DNA of 36,127 nt from Paraglaciecola sp. (GCF_030730205.1 NZ_JANQVQ010000242.1:1-36127), one strand, 5' to 3'. Shown: positions 1 through 10,147, counted from the stretch's first letter. Translations and numbers: made by a program. The notes: generated from the letters alone by a model not told the origin.

Positions 1-175
1 TATTGTCCTGCTTCACCGCTTGTGCTCTGATAAGTGAGCCACGTATACCGGAGACTTGAATCACCTCAAGATTGTCAGATTCAGGTGTTTCTTGGGCTAA
101 GGCTGGGGTTAATCCCACTGCAAAACCACTGGTGATAAGTGCCGCTTTAATTAAATTAGGTTTGAAGTACTTCAT
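1..175 (-). CDS. TonB-dependent receptor, N-terminal fragment
   Basis: This is the 5' end of a gene that runs off the left edge. The 58 visible codons start at the ATG at 175. They encode a signal peptide (basic Lys near the start, hydrophobic stretch, then a likely cleavage after Ala-Leu-Ala) followed by an acidic spacer and the segment VIQVSGIRGSLIRAQAVKQ. That segment is typical of the start of the plug domain, including the TonB-box region, in Caulobacter-type TonB-dependent outer-membrane receptors common in Alteromonadales. The substrate cannot be judged because the plug and barrel are outside the window. It is transcribed leftwards, away from the suc operon end, with about 520 bp of non-coding DNA upstream. 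Confidence 0.75.
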   Translation of the reverse strand, partial: MKYFKPNLIKAALITSGFAVGLTPALAQETPESDNLEVIQVSGIRGSLIRAQAVKQDN

Positions 176-696
176 ATGTGTGTCCCGTTTTTGAGAGTTA
201 CTGATGCAAACAATGAAACGTTAAAAACTCACATTCAATTGTTACATTTTTGTTTTTCTAGGCCGAATACTACAGGTAGCATAGGCAATGACTCAACGCA
301 CTGCATACGTATTCACTGCACAATTAGTTAATAATTTTACAAGTTGGCAACAAATACGGCGTATGAATGTTAAAAAATCGGCAACGCCCCATAAAGAAAA
401 TGGAAAACTGAAATGGTTTAGTATGAGCAGAATACTGAGCCATAGCCGGCTCGTACCTAGTTTCTGAAAAACCTCAACGTTATAACCCATTTACATGATA
501 AGGAGCCTTACAAAAAAGACTGTAGTTTACAGGTAAAAATAGTACAACTTACGGAACAAAAACTTCTCAATTAGCGCAAAAGGACACGTTATTAAGCCAG
601 GAAAGTGTATGTAGTGGGCATGTTTATAAAAATATAGAGACGAGAAAACAAAAAACCCGCATAAAAGCGGGTTTCTAATTCGATGTTTAGCTTACC
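176..696. other. Intergenic region upstream of the TonB receptor
   Basis: About 520 bp between the receptor start and the sucD stop codon. It is AT-rich and should hold the receptor promoter, and it holds the sucD terminator at 641-674. A 65-codon minus-strand reading frame at 293-490 has no ribosome binding site I can defend and no recognisable family, so I do not call it. I see no tRNA, repeat or clear operator here. Confidence 0.6.
641..674 (-). terminator. Rho-independent terminator of the sdh-suc operon
   Basis: Read on the minus strand, an 8-bp stem (AAACCCGC / GCGGGTTT, 653-660 with 667-674) with a 6-base loop is followed by a T-rich tail (TTTTTTGTTTTC). It lies 23 bases after the sucD stop. 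It closes the whole minus-strand TCA block. Confidence 0.85.
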
Positions 697-1569
697 TTAC
701 CAACCAGTAATTTCGCGTAAACCTTTACCTATATCAGCTAAAGAACGCACGGTTTTGACACCTGCATCTTCTAAGGCTTTAAACTTCTCATCAGCTGTAC
801 CTTTACCACCAGCAATGATGGCGCCAGCGTGGCCCATACGTTTACCAGCAGGTGCAGTCACACCAGCAATGTAGGAAACAACAGGCTTAGTCACATGTGC
901 TTTGATATAAGCAGCCGCTTCTTCTTCAGCAGATCCACCGATCTCACCGATCATAACGATGGCTTCTGTTTGAGGATCCTCTTGGAACAACTTCAAAATA
1001 TCGATGAAGTTAGAACCAGGAATTGGATCACCGCCAATACCAACACAAGTAGATTGACCAAAACCTTCATCAGTAGTTTGTTTTACAGCTTCGTAAGTCA
1101 ATGTACCAGAACGAGAAACGATACCCACTTTACCTGGTTTGTGAATATGTCCAGGCATGATACCAATCTTACATTCACCAGGAGTAATCACGCCTGGGCA
1201 GTTTGGACCGATCATTCGAACGCCTTTTACGTTCAAATATTCTTTCACAAACAACATGTCGATAGTGGGGATACCTTCAGTGATACAAATGATCAATTCG
1301 ATACCTGCATCAGCAGCTTCAACGATAGAATCTTTACAGAACGCGGCTGGTACATAGATGACTGTCGCTGTTGCGCCCGTTTCTTGGACCGCTTCACGTA
1401 CTGTATTGAAAACGGGTAAACCAAGATGTGTCGTGCCACCTTTACCAGGTGTTACACCGCCAACCATTTTTGTCCCATAAGCAATTGCTTGCTCAGAGTG
1501 GAATGTACCCTGACCGCCGGTGAAACCCTGACAGATAACTTTGGTGTCTTTATTAATTAATACAGACAT
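697..1569 (-). CDS. sucD: Succinyl-CoA synthetase alpha subunit
   Basis: Forms a heterotetramer with SucC and converts succinyl-CoA, phosphate and a nucleoside diphosphate to succinate, CoA and the triphosphate in the cytoplasm. The 290-residue length is normal. The N-terminal CoA-binding Rossmann domain shows the [10 protein letters not shown] stretch near residues 15-24. The phosphohistidine is His247 in [10 protein letters not shown], matching His246 of the mature E. coli enzyme. The ATG overlaps the sucC stop codon by one base (TAATG), implying translational coupling and a 1:1 supply with SucC. It is the last gene of the operon and is followed by a terminator. Confidence 0.97.
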   Translation of the reverse strand: MSVLINKDTKVICQGFTGGQGTFHSEQAIAYGTKMVGGVTPGKGGTTHLGLPVFNTVREAVQETGATATVIYVPAAFCKDSIVEAADAGIELIICITEGIPTIDMLFVKEYLNVKGVRMIGPNCPGVITPGECKIGIMPGHIHKPGKVGIVSRSGTLTYEAVKQTTDEGFGQSTCVGIGGDPIPGSNFIDILKLFQEDPQTEAIVMIGEIGGSAEEEAAAYIKAHVTKPVVSYIAGVTAPAGKRMGHAGAIIAGGKGTADEKFKALEDAGVKTVRSLADIGKGLREITGW

Positions 1570-2735
1570 TATTTGCCCTCCGCGGCTTTAACAACTTGCT
1601 GGGCCGCATCAGTTAGACTGCTTGCAGCGATAATATCAAGGCCAGACTTTGCTAGTACTTCACGACCTAGTTCAGCGTTAGTGCCTTCAAGACGAACAAC
1701 AACAGGTACGTTAACACCAACCTCTTTAACAGCACCAATGATACCTTCTGCGATCATGTCACAACGAACGATACCACCAAAGATGTTAACTAAAACCGCT
1801 TTAACATTCTTATCAGATAAGATAATTTTAAACGCTTCAGCAACACGTTGCTTGGTTGCACCGCCGCCAACGTCAAGGAAATTAGCGGGTTTGCCACCGT
1901 GAAGGTTTACGATATCCATAGTACCCATTGCAAGACCGGCACCATTAACCATACAACCAACGTTTCCGTCTAATGCAACGTAGTTAAGTTCCCATTTCGC
2001 CGCTTCAGCTTCACGTGCGTCATCTTGTGATGGATCGTGCATTTCGCGAATTTTTGGCTGTCGATAAGCCGCATTGCCGTCGATGGCTACTTTAGCGTCT
2101 AGACAGTGAATGTTGCCATCAGTTTTGATAACAAGTGGGTTGATTTCGATCAACGCAATATCCAAATCAACGAACATTTTCGCTAAACCCAAAAAGATTT
2201 GCGTAAACTGTTTAATTTGAACGCCTTGTAAACCAAGTTTAAACGCCATTTCGCGTGCTTGATAAGGCTGAGCACCAACGATAGGATCGATTTCAGCTTT
2301 TAAAATCTTTTCTGGTGTTTCATGAGCAACAGTTTCGATTTCTACACCGCCTTCAGTCGAAGCCATGAAAACGATACGACGAGAAGTACGATCAACAACT
2401 GCACCTAAATAAAGCTCATCTGCGATGTCAGTGCAAGATTCAACCAAGATCTTACTGACAGGTTGACCATTTTCGTCAGTTTGAAAAGTTACTAAGTTTT
2501 GACCTAACCATTTTTGAGCAAATGCTTTGATCTCTTCTTTAGATTTTACCAACTTAACACCGCCAGCCTTACCGCGACCGCCAGCATGTACTTGGCATTT
2601 TACTACCCACTCAGTTCCGCCAATTTTGTCAGCTGCTTCAGCCGCCGCTTCAGGAGTATCAGTGGCAAACCCTTCAGAAACTGGCAAACCATACTCTTTG
2701 AATAGCTGCTTGCCTTGATATTCATGCAAATTCAT
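1569..2735 (-). CDS. sucC: Succinyl-CoA synthetase beta subunit
   Basis: ATP-grasp subunit that binds nucleotide and succinate and gives the enzyme its nucleotide specificity. Its 388 residues equal the E. coli length. Visible motifs are the nucleotide-binding GGRGKAGG loop (52-59), the metal-binding EINPL with Asn199 and CLDAK with Asp213 (same numbers as the E. coli magnesium ligands), and the C-terminal ligase segment [17 protein letters not shown] (about 315-331). A GGATAG-like ribosome binding site precedes the ATG. It is separated from sucB by 118 bp that hold two hairpins, and is coupled by a one-base overlap to sucD. Confidence 0.97.
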   Translation of the reverse strand: MNLHEYQGKQLFKEYGLPVSEGFATDTPEAAAEAADKIGGTEWVVKCQVHAGGRGKAGGVKLVKSKEEIKAFAQKWLGQNLVTFQTDENGQPVSKILVESCTDIADELYLGAVVDRTSRRIVFMASTEGGVEIETVAHETPEKILKAEIDPIVGAQPYQAREMAFKLGLQGVQIKQFTQIFLGLAKMFVDLDIALIEINPLVIKTDGNIHCLDAKVAIDGNAAYRQPKIREMHDPSQDDAREAEAAKWELNYVALDGNVGCMVNGAGLAMGTMDIVNLHGGKPANFLDVGGGATKQRVAEAFKIILSDKNVKAVLVNIFGGIVRCDMIAEGIIGAVKEVGVNVPVVVRLEGTNAELGREVLAKSGLDIIAASSLTDAAQQVVKAAEGK

Positions 2736-2791
2736 GGTGTATCTATCCGTTTTAATTTAGAAAAAGCCGCAATTATGCAGCTTGATTAGAA

Positions 2792-2843
2792 GCCGTTTTC
2801 AACAAGAAAACGGCACTTCAGTAAGTAACGAGTTGCTACTTAC
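2792..2843 (-). promoter_or_regulatory. Intercistronic hairpins between sucB and sucC
   Basis: A perfect 9-bp inverted repeat (GCCGTTTTC / GAAAACGGC, 2792-2800 with 2806-2814, 5-base loop) lies next to a 7-bp one (GTAAGTA / TACTTAC, 2821-2827 with 2837-2843). Neither is followed by a run of T on the minus strand, so they are not ordinary terminators. RNA processing, 3'-end protection or partial attenuation is an inference. Confidence 0.5.
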
Positions 2844-2853
2844 CTCGTTTACA

Positions 2854-4341
2854 TTACACGTCTAGCAACAAACGTGTAGGATCTTCAAGCATTTCCTTAA
2901 TGGTAACCAAGAACCCCACCGACTCTTTACCGTCAATGATTCTGTGGTCATAAGAAAGTGCCAAATACATCATGGGCAAAATTTCTACTTTGCCGTTAAC
3001 TGCCATTGGTCTGTCTTGAATTTTATGCATCCCTAAGATTGCACTTTGTGGCAAATTGATAATAGGCGTAGACAATAGAGAGCCAAAAACACCGCCGTTA
3101 GTAATAGTGAAATTACCGCCTTGCATATCTTCCATCGTCAGTTTGCCATCACGACCTTTTAACGCTAAGTCGCGAATGCCAGATTCGATGCCAGCCATTC
3201 CTAGCGTATCGCAATCACGCAATATCGGCGTAACTAGGCCACGCGGTGTCGATACGGCAATCGAGATGTCAAAATAGTTATGGTAACAAATGTCATCGCC
3301 ATCAATTGAAGCGTTAACTTCAGGGAAACGCTTCAGTGCTTCTGTTACCGCTTTAACATAAAACGACATAAAACCTAAACGAATGCCATGACGTTTTTCG
3401 AAACTATCTTGATACTGCTTGCGCAAGTCCATAATGGGCTTCATGTTAACTTCGTTAAATGTAGTTAACATTGCCGTGCTGTTTTTTGCTTCCAACAAAC
3501 GAGTTGCAATCGTTTTACGTAAACGAGTCATCGGCACACGTTTCTCTGTGCGGCTCCCCACGTTTAAGACTGGAGCTGCAGCACTTGATGATGCACTTTT
3601 AGCAGAAGCAACTGGCGCCTGTAGGAATTTCTCAACGTCTTCTTTGGTTACACGACCGCCTTTACCTGTACCTTTAATTTTTGCTGCATCTAAGCCTTTT
3701 TCTGCAAGTAATCTTCTCACAGATGGACTCAATGCATCATTTTCTTCATTCGATGCAGGACTCGCCGAATCTGCAGCTGGAGTACTTACCGCAGGCGCAG
3801 CGCCAGCAGTAAACAAAGCGATCACTTGTTCACCTGAAACTGTGGCACCTTCTTCAAACAAGATTTCACTAAGTGAACCGTCAGCTGGCGCAACAACTTC
3901 TAGCACCACTTTATCGGTTTCAATATCAACCAAATTCTGATCACGAGAGATAGCTTCGCCTGGTTTAACATGCCAAGTTGCTATTGTTGCATCTGCCACT
4001 GACTCGGGCAGTACCGGTACCTTAATTTCCACTGCTTCACCTTTACTGTTTGAAGTTTCTTTTGCGGTAGGTGCTGGAGCGCTACTCTCTTTAGCAGCAC
4101 TGGCACCTGATTCAAATTTAGCGATAACCTGCTCGCCAAGAACAGTTTCACCTTCGACTTGGAATATTTCACTGATTACACCATCTGCTGGTGCAACAAC
4201 TTCAAGTACTACCTTGTCTGTCTCTATATCTACAATGCTTTGATCACGACTGACCTTTTCGCCAACTTTCACATGCCAAGTTGCAATCGATGCATCAGCC
4301 ACTGATTCTGGCAATACCGGTACTTTTATATCAATAGTCAT
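2854..4341 (-). CDS. sucB: 2-oxoglutarate dehydrogenase E2 (dihydrolipoyl succinyltransferase), two lipoyl domains
   Basis: Core E2 of the 2-oxoglutarate dehydrogenase complex; it carries succinyl groups on lipoyl-lysine and transfers them to CoA. At 495 residues it is about 90 longer than E. coli SucB because the N-terminal lipoyl domain is duplicated: near-identical copies at about 3-77 and 106-178, each with the lipoylation motif [11 protein letters not shown] (Lys43 and Lys144), separated by an Ala/Ser/Lys-rich linker. A peripheral subunit-binding domain follows (about 203-236), then the catalytic domain ending in DHRIIDG (His466 and Asp470 of HxxxDG). It starts 9 bases after the sucA stop, with GGAACC as ribosome binding site. 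E3 (lpd) is not in the window. Confidence 0.96.
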   Translation of the reverse strand: MTIDIKVPVLPESVADASIATWHVKVGEKVSRDQSIVDIETDKVVLEVVAPADGVISEIFQVEGETVLGEQVIAKFESGASAAKESSAPAPTAKETSNSKGEAVEIKVPVLPESVADATIATWHVKPGEAISRDQNLVDIETDKVVLEVVAPADGSLSEILFEEGATVSGEQVIALFTAGAAPAVSTPAADSASPASNEENDALSPSVRRLLAEKGLDAAKIKGTGKGGRVTKEDVEKFLQAPVASAKSASSSAAAPVLNVGSRTEKRVPMTRLRKTIATRLLEAKNSTAMLTTFNEVNMKPIMDLRKQYQDSFEKRHGIRLGFMSFYVKAVTEALKRFPEVNASIDGDDICYHNYFDISIAVSTPRGLVTPILRDCDTLGMAGIESGIRDLALKGRDGKLTMEDMQGGNFTITNGGVFGSLLSTPIINLPQSAILGMHKIQDRPMAVNGKVEILPMMYLALSYDHRIIDGKESVGFLVTIKEMLEDPTRLLLDV

Positions 4342-4350
4342 ACTGGTTCC

Positions 4351-7173
4351 TTATTTAATTGTTAATGCATCAGCAATCAAATCAGCTTGCTGTTGGTTGT
4401 GAACAGAAATATACCCTACCGCAGGTGATGCAGAAGCAAGACGACCAGCGTAACTCAGTTTTGCACCCTCAGGGATTGACGCCCAAAAATGGTGCTGGCT
4501 ACAGTACCAAGCGCCTTGGTTTTGAGGTTCTTCCTGACACCACACCCAATCAGTCACATGTTGATAGTCACTAATAGCCTGAGCTAACTCAGCATGAGGG
4601 AAAGGATAGAGTTGTTCGATTCGAACAATCGCGATGTCGTCTTGTTCATTTTTACGACGCTGTTCGAGCAAATCGTAATAAACCTTGCCTGAACATAACA
4701 CTACGCGCTTAACCTTACTCGGCACTAACTCATCTACTTCACCGATGACGTTATGGAAAACCCCCGTTGAGAGTTCTTCGAGTGAAGAGACAGCCAGCGG
4801 ATGACGCAACAAAGACTTTGGAGACATCACAATCAAAGGCTTACGTGTGGGTCTGAGTATTTGACGGCGCAACATGTTAAATACCTGAGCCGGGGTAGAT
4901 GGCACACATACTTGCCAATTGTGGTCAGCACATAACTGTAAGAAGCGTTCAAGTCTAGCTGAGCTATGCTCAGGTCCTTGCCCTTCATATCCGTGGGGCA
5001 ACAATAAGGTTAGACCACATAAGCGGCCCCACTTTGCTTCACCAGAACTCAAGAACTGATCAATCACCACTTGAGCACCGTTGGCGAAATCACCAAACTG
5101 AGCTTCCCAGATAGTTAAACAACCTGGCTCAGCAGTGGCATATCCAAATTCAAAAGCAAGTACCGCCGCCTCAGACAAAACGGAATCATAAATTTCCATT
5201 TTTCCTTGCTTAGGGCTGATATGCTGCAACGGCATATAGGCAGAGCCATCAGCTTGGTTGTGCAGAACAGCGTGTCTGTGGAAGAAGGTACCACGGCCGG
5301 AGTCTTGGCCGGTCATACGGATCTTACTGCCCGTATCCACGATAGACGCATAGGCTAAATTTTCGGCCATTCCCCAATCTAAGGGTTTTTCTTGAGCAAT
5401 CATCGCTACGCGATCTTGATAAAGCTTGGCAACACGAGACTGTAATTGGTGACTTTCAGGGAAAGAACACAACTTATTACCTAACTCTTGAAGTTTTTCT
5501 ACACTGATTTCGCAATCGTAACTCACGTCCCAGTCGTGGCCTAGGTAAGGTGACCAGTCGACAGAATGTTCTGTCATTGGACGCCACTCATCTAATACGC
5601 AAGCACCATGATCAAGCGCTGCACGATAATCGCCAATTAATTTTTCAACTTCATGGGCTTCGATACTGCCCTCTGCTACCAATTGATCAGCGTACAATTC
5701 GCGAGGAACAGGATGCTTCTTAATTTTTTGGTACATTAAGGGTTGAGTTGCATTTGGCTCATCAGCCTCGTTATGCCCATGACGGCGGTAACACACTAGA
5801 TCGATGACAACGTCACGCTTGAACTGATTGCGATAATCTAAAGCTAGTTTTGTCACGAATAAAACAGCTTCAGGATCGTCAGCATTGACATGGAAGATAG
5901 GCGCCTGAACCATTTTTGCTATATCAGTACAATACTGAGTAGAACGCGTATCTTCAGTTTTAGATGTAGTGAAACCAACTTGGTTGTTGATAACGATACG
6001 AACAGTGCCACCCACTTTGAAACCGCGAGTTTGTGACATATTAAAGGTTTCTTGCACCACACCTTGGCCAGCAATCGCAGAGTCACCATGAATGGTGATC
6101 GGCAAAACAAGCGAACCGTCAGTACAGTTACGTCTGTCTAGACGTGCTCTAACCGAACCAATCACTACTGGGTTAACAATTTCTAAATGAGATGGGTTAA
6201 ACGCTAGCGCTAAATGGACGTTTCCACCTGGGGTAGCAAAATCTGAAGAGTAACCCGCATGGTATTTAACGTCACCGGCTCCTAATGAATTATCGTGTTT
6301 ACCGGCAAATTCATCAAACAGCACAGAAGGATTCTTACCCAGAACATTGACAAGTACGTTTAAACGCCCGCGGTGAGCCATACCAATGACAACTTCTTTA
6401 GTACCGCAATTACCAGCGTGAGAAATTAGTCCTTTCAACATCGGTACCAAAGAATCACCGCCTTCTAATGAAAAGCGTTTGGCACCCGGAAATTTAGCTC
6501 CAAGGTATTTTTCCATACCATCGGCTGCAACAAGCCCCTTGAGAATCGCAATTTTTTCTTCACGAGGCACTTCAGGCTTGGCTTGTACTGACTCGATGCG
6601 GTTCTGTAACCAACGCTTTTGTTCAGTGTCGGTGATGTGCATGTATTCGGTACCAATCGAACCACAATAAGTGCGATTCAGTGACTTAAACAACTCACCC
6701 AGAGGCATGGTTTCTTGGCCAATAGCGTAAGAACCAACGTTGTAAACGGTATCGAAGTCTTGTTCGGAAAGATTATGATGAGATAGTTCTAGATCACGAA
6801 CTCTGGGCTGCTTCCAAAGCTGCAAAGGATCGAGATTGGCATGTTGGTGCCCACGAAATCTAAATGCATTTATCAACTGTAATACTTTGACTTGCTTCTC
6901 ATCACTTGTATTGCTAGTAGGTGAAGCACTTCCACCAACCCGCGCAGCGGGTCCTAAAGCGGCTAATGAGCGAAATTGTTCTCTTATTACGCTGTGTTTA
7001 GATTCGACTGATACGCCTTCAACTTTGGGTAATTTGTCGAAAATTTCACGCCATTGTTCAGAGACACTTTGTGCGTTATCTAAATACGCTTCATACATTT
7101 CTTCTACATAAGCAGCGTTGCCACCAGCCATGTGAGAAGAGTCCCACCATGCTTTCATCACGCTTTGTTGCAT
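4351..7173 (-). CDS. sucA: 2-oxoglutarate dehydrogenase E1 component
   Basis: Thiamine-diphosphate enzyme that decarboxylates 2-oxoglutarate and reductively succinylates the lipoyl groups of SucB. The 940 residues agree with the family (E. coli about 933). The N-terminal E1 helix that docks on E2 is seen at about 6-48 (KAWWDSSHMAG start). Cofactor and substrate motifs include GMAHRGRLNVLVNVLGK (264-280), HGDSAIAGQG (362-371) and CYRRHGHNEADEP (461-473). The transketolase-type pyrimidine-binding and C-terminal domains fill the rest. An AGGG ribosome binding site precedes the ATG. It follows sdhB after 131 bp containing several inverted repeats, so its expression may be partly uncoupled from sdh. 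Confidence 0.97.
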   Translation of the reverse strand: MQQSVMKAWWDSSHMAGGNAAYVEEMYEAYLDNAQSVSEQWREIFDKLPKVEGVSVESKHSVIREQFRSLAALGPAARVGGSASPTSNTSDEKQVKVLQLINAFRFRGHQHANLDPLQLWKQPRVRDLELSHHNLSEQDFDTVYNVGSYAIGQETMPLGELFKSLNRTYCGSIGTEYMHITDTEQKRWLQNRIESVQAKPEVPREEKIAILKGLVAADGMEKYLGAKFPGAKRFSLEGGDSLVPMLKGLISHAGNCGTKEVVIGMAHRGRLNVLVNVLGKNPSVLFDEFAGKHDNSLGAGDVKYHAGYSSDFATPGGNVHLALAFNPSHLEIVNPVVIGSVRARLDRRNCTDGSLVLPITIHGDSAIAGQGVVQETFNMSQTRGFKVGGTVRIVINNQVGFTTSKTEDTRSTQYCTDIAKMVQAPIFHVNADDPEAVLFVTKLALDYRNQFKRDVVIDLVCYRRHGHNEADEPNATQPLMYQKIKKHPVPRELYADQLVAEGSIEAHEVEKLIGDYRAALDHGACVLDEWRPMTEHSVDWSPYLGHDWDVSYDCEISVEKLQELGNKLCSFPESHQLQSRVAKLYQDRVAMIAQEKPLDWGMAENLAYASIVDTGSKIRMTGQDSGRGTFFHRHAVLHNQADGSAYMPLQHISPKQGKMEIYDSVLSEAAVLAFEFGYATAEPGCLTIWEAQFGDFANGAQVVIDQFLSSGEAKWGRLCGLTLLLPHGYEGQGPEHSSARLERFLQLCADHNWQVCVPSTPAQVFNMLRRQILRPTRKPLIVMSPKSLLRHPLAVSSLEELSTGVFHNVIGEVDELVPSKVKRVVLCSGKVYYDLLEQRRKNEQDDIAIVRIEQLYPFPHAELAQAISDYQHVTDWVWCQEEPQNQGAWYCSQHHFWASIPEGAKLSYAGRLASASPAVGYISVHNQQQADLIADALTIK

Positions 7174-7207
7174 TGTCGTCCCTTGATTTGATAAGACTTA
7201 CAATTAT

Positions 7208-7298
7208 GTGTGCAGGTACACACGTTACTTTAGTGGGCTTAACCCACAGGTTACTTTAAATCAAAAAATCGGTATTGCCATTCAATTAAGAATGGCAA
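7208..7298 (-). promoter_or_regulatory. Hairpin cluster between sdhB and sucA
   Basis: Three inverted repeats fill the 131-bp gap: TTGCCATTC / GAATGGCAA (7275-7283 with 7290-7298, 6-base loop), GTGGG / CCCAC (7233-7237 with 7243-7247) and GTGTG / CACAC (7208-7212 with 7219-7223). The last two are each followed on the plus strand by the same GTTACTTTA string. On the minus strand the first stem is followed a few bases later by six T residues, so it could act as a weak terminator or as an mRNA-stabilising 3' end for sdh transcripts. Function is inferred. Confidence 0.5.
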
Positions 7299-7304
7299 GC
7301 TAAC

Positions 7305-8015
7305 TTATACTGCGCGTTTTAACAACATTGATTTGATCTGACCAATGGCTTTAGTTGGATTTAAGCCTTTTGGACATACACTGACGCAATTCATAATGCC
7401 GTGACAACGGAACACACTAAAGGCATCATCTAAACCACTTAGACGTTGTTCAGTGGCCGTATCACGACTATCTGCTAAAAAGCGATAGGCATGTAATAAA
7501 CCAGCAGGACCAATGAACTTATCAGGGTTCCACCAGAACGATGGGCACGATGTTGAACAACAAGCGCATAAAATACACTCGTATAAACCGTCCAATTTAG
7601 CTCTGTCTTCTGGCGATTGCAAAAATTCACGAGCAGGTGGTTGATTGTCATCATTGATCAAAAACGGCTTAATCTTTTCATACTGAGTGTAAAACTGACT
7701 CATATCTACAACTAAATCACGCACGACAGGTAGACCAGGCAATGGACGAACCACTATCTTATTACCTTTTAATGCTGACAAAGGAGTGATACATGCTAGG
7801 CCATTTTTGCCGTTCATATTAACGCCGTCAGAACCACACACACCTTCGCGACATGAGCGACGAAATGATAAAGTTGGGTCTTTCTCTTTCAATAAAATCA
7901 GCGCATCCAGAACCATCATGTCCTGACCTTCTTCAAGCTCCAACTGATACTCTTGCATACGGGGCGCGTTATCAATATCAGGATTGTAACGGTAAACTGA
8001 GAAATGTAATTGCAT
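7305..8015 (-). CDS. sdhB: Succinate dehydrogenase iron-sulfur subunit
   Basis: Electron-transfer subunit of complex II on the cytoplasmic face of the inner membrane, passing electrons from SdhA to quinone. All cluster ligands are visible in its 236 residues: the 2Fe-2S set is Cys55, Cys60, Asp63 and Cys75 in SCREGVCGSDG...LAC (the Asp ligand is as in E. coli), the 4Fe-4S set is CILCACC with CP near 147-157, and the 3Fe-4S set is in CHGIMNCVSVCPKGLNP (204-220). An AGGAG ribosome binding site lies in the 14-base gap after sdhA. Confidence 0.97.
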   Translation of the reverse strand: MQLHFSVYRYNPDIDNAPRMQEYQLELEEGQDMMVLDALILLKEKDPTLSFRRSCREGVCGSDGVNMNGKNGLACITPLSALKGNKIVVRPLPGLPVVRDLVVDMSQFYTQYEKIKPFLINDDNQPPAREFLQSPEDRAKLDGLYECILCACCSTSCPSFWWNPDKFIGPAGLLHAYRFLADSRDTATEQRLSGLDDAFSVFRCHGIMNCVSVCPKGLNPTKAIGQIKSMLLKRAV

Positions 8016-8029
8016 CTTCGCTACTCCTA

Positions 8030-9799
8030 TTAATACGTTCTTGCTTTTGGTGGAAAGGCTTCACGAAGCTTAGGCGTCATATTCACGTCTCGCTTCAGCA
8101 TCGTATCGTTTTCAGGTAAATACACTGAGTGGCATAACCAGTTGTCATCGTCACGGTCTGGGAAGTCAAAGCGACTATGGGCACCGCGACTCTCAGTACG
8201 GAAGTTAGCGGCAACTGCTGTGCTGTAAGCCGTTTCCATCAAGTTATCTAATTCTAGGCATTCGATACGTGCCGTGTTGAAGTCGTTGCTCTTATCGTCT
8301 AAGCGAGCCGACTGAAGACGCTCTCTTATTTCGCCTAATTCTTTAAGACCTTGTGCCATTGCCTCGCCTTCTCTAAATACTGAGAAGTTAAGTTGCATAC
8401 ACTGTTGCAAATCTTTCTTAATTTGCACTGGGTCTTCGCCTTGACCTTTAGGAGAATTTTCCCAACGATTAAACCGAACTAGAGCCGCATCGACATCATC
8501 TTGTGATGCATCACGTGCTTCAATGCCATCAATTGCTTTACCTAAATGCAAACCTGTTGCGCGGCCAAATACCACTAAGTCTAATAATGAATTACCACCT
8601 AATCGATTTGCGCCATGCACTGATACACAAGCAATTTCACCACAAGCGAATAAACCTTTAATTGGCGTCGCTTTGCCTTGTAAGTCGATACTGAGAGCTT
8701 GACCGTCAACGTTAGTCGGAATACCACCCATCATGTAATGGCAAGTAGGAATAACAGGAATAGGCTCTTTAACAGGGTCGACGTGAGCGAAAGTACGAGA
8801 TAATTCGAGTATTCCCGGTAGGCGTGACTCTAGTACATCCTTCCCAAGGTGGTCTAGTTTTAACTTAAGGTGAGGACCCCAGGGGCCATCACAACCACGA
8901 CCTTCGCGTATCTCCGTCATCATAGAACGAGCAACAACATCACGACCTGCTAAGTCTTTAGCATTGGGCGCATAGCGTTCCATAAAGCGTTCACCGTCTT
9001 TATTCAACAAATAACCGCCTTCACCACGGCACCCCTCAGTAACTAGAGTACCAGCACCGGCAATACCGGTGGGGTGGAATTGCCACATTTCCATATCTTG
9101 CATTGGTACACCAGCACGAAGCGCCATACCAACGCCATCGCCAGTGTTGATGTGTGCATTTGTGGTTGATGCATAAATACGACCCGCACCACCCGTTGCT
9201 AACACAACGGCCTTTGATTTGAAGTAAACGACTTCACCCGATTCAATATCAATCGCGGTACAACCCACCACGTCACCGTCTTGGTTTTTAACTAAATCCA
9301 AGGCATACCATTCACTGAACACTTTGGTCTTATTTTTAACGTTTTGTTGATACAATAAATGCAACAAGGCATGACCTGTTCTGTCAGCCGCTGCTGCCGT
9401 ACGAGCACCTTGCTCGCCTCCAAAATTCTTTGATTGACCGCCGAAGGGGCGTTGGTAAATCTTTCCGTTTTCGAAACGAGAAAAAGGTAAACCCATGTTT
9501 TCCATTTCAATAATCGCTTCAGGACCTGTTTTACACATATATTCGATAGCGTCTTGATCACCGATGTAATCAGAACCTTTAACGGTATCGTACATGTGCC
9601 ATTCCCAATTATCTTCGTGGGCATTACCTAATGCTACAGTGATGCCACCTTGCGCAGAAACCGTATGTGAGCGCGTTGGAAAAACTTTAGATAACAATGC
9701 ACAAGATTTACCTGATTGAGAAATTTGTAAAGCAGCGCGCATACCAGCACCGCCTGCTCCAACCACTACTGCATCATATTCATGAACTGTAATACCCAT
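8030..9799 (-). CDS. sdhA: Succinate dehydrogenase flavoprotein subunit
   Basis: Catalytic subunit of complex II that oxidises succinate to fumarate with covalently bound FAD. Its 589 residues match E. coli (588). The FAD dinucleotide fold is [14 protein letters not shown] (11-24), and the flavinylated histidine is His45 in [10 protein letters not shown]. Active-site features include [19 protein letters not shown] in the middle and [10 protein letters not shown]. The ATG directly follows the sdhD TAG with no spacer. It is the third gene of sdhCDAB. An assembly factor for flavinylation (SdhE) is not in the window. Confidence 0.97.
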   Translation of the reverse strand: MGITVHEYDAVVVGAGGAGMRAALQISQSGKSCALLSKVFPTRSHTVSAQGGITVALGNAHEDNWEWHMYDTVKGSDYIGDQDAIEYMCKTGPEAIIEMENMGLPFSRFENGKIYQRPFGGQSKNFGGEQGARTAAAADRTGHALLHLLYQQNVKNKTKVFSEWYALDLVKNQDGDVVGCTAIDIESGEVVYFKSKAVVLATGGAGRIYASTTNAHINTGDGVGMALRAGVPMQDMEMWQFHPTGIAGAGTLVTEGCRGEGGYLLNKDGERFMERYAPNAKDLAGRDVVARSMMTEIREGRGCDGPWGPHLKLKLDHLGKDVLESRLPGILELSRTFAHVDPVKEPIPVIPTCHYMMGGIPTNVDGQALSIDLQGKATPIKGLFACGEIACVSVHGANRLGGNSLLDLVVFGRATGLHLGKAIDGIEARDASQDDVDAALVRFNRWENSPKGQGEDPVQIKKDLQQCMQLNFSVFREGEAMAQGLKELGEIRERLQSARLDDKSNDFNTARIECLELDNLMETAYSTAVAANFRTESRGAHSRFDFPDRDDDNWLCHSVYLPENDTMLKRDVNMTPKLREAFPPKARTY

Positions 9800-10147
9800 C
9801 TAAATACCCCACAACACAAAAAGACCTACCGCGACATAAACGAAGGCAATTAAATTAAGTATGAATTGAACCACCGCACGCAACGCAGGTGCTTTAACGT
9901 AATCAGTTAACACTTGCCATAAACCGATTCTGACGTGCAGCATGATTGAAACTAGTGTAGCGAAAGTAAATACTTTCATTGCAATATTAGAAAAAAGGCC
10001 ATTCCAGCTCTCAAATGTAACCTGAGGCGTTGTTACAAAATACCACAGCATAAACAATGAAAAAGCCGTCATAATGATGGCAGTTGCTCTGATGGTGACA
10101 TAGTCCTGCACACCATCACGTTTCAAACTAGCTTGGCTAGTTACCAT
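9800..10147 (-). CDS. sdhD: Succinate dehydrogenase membrane anchor, subunit D
   Basis: Small hydrophobic anchor that with SdhC binds haem b and the ubiquinone site. I place the start at the ATG at 10147, giving MVTSQASLKRDGVQDYV and 115 residues, exactly the E. coli length. It is preceded by TAGGAG at a good distance and overlaps the sdhC stop by 7 bases (ATGGTAA). A longer frame from 10183 adds 12 residues lying inside sdhC and lacks support. Three membrane helices are visible, and the conserved HVRIGLWQVLTDYVK segment contains the region that contacts haem and quinone. Confidence 0.94.
   Translation of the reverse strand: MVTSQASLKRDGVQDYVTIRATAIIMTAFSLFMLWYFVTTPQVTFESWNGLFSNIAMKVFTFATLVSIMLHVRIGLWQVLTDYVKAPALRAVVQFILNLIAFVYVAVGLFVLWGI

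Noticed and set aside
293-490. 65-codon minus-strand reading frame in the left intergenic region
   Set aside because: No ribosome binding site, no recognisable family, and hydrophobic content expected from AT-rich non-coding DNA.
829-1419. 196-codon plus-strand reading frame
   Set aside because: It is antisense to sucD, whose protein is fully conserved, and its translation is low-complexity Ser/Thr/Arg-rich with no family match.
3419-3940. 173-codon plus-strand reading frame
   Set aside because: It is antisense to sucB linker and catalytic regions; the Ala/Ser/Leu-rich translation mirrors the linker codons.
2854-4341. Internal DNA repeat in sucB as a mobile or simple repeat
   Set aside because: It is explained by the duplicated lipoyl domain within one reading frame.
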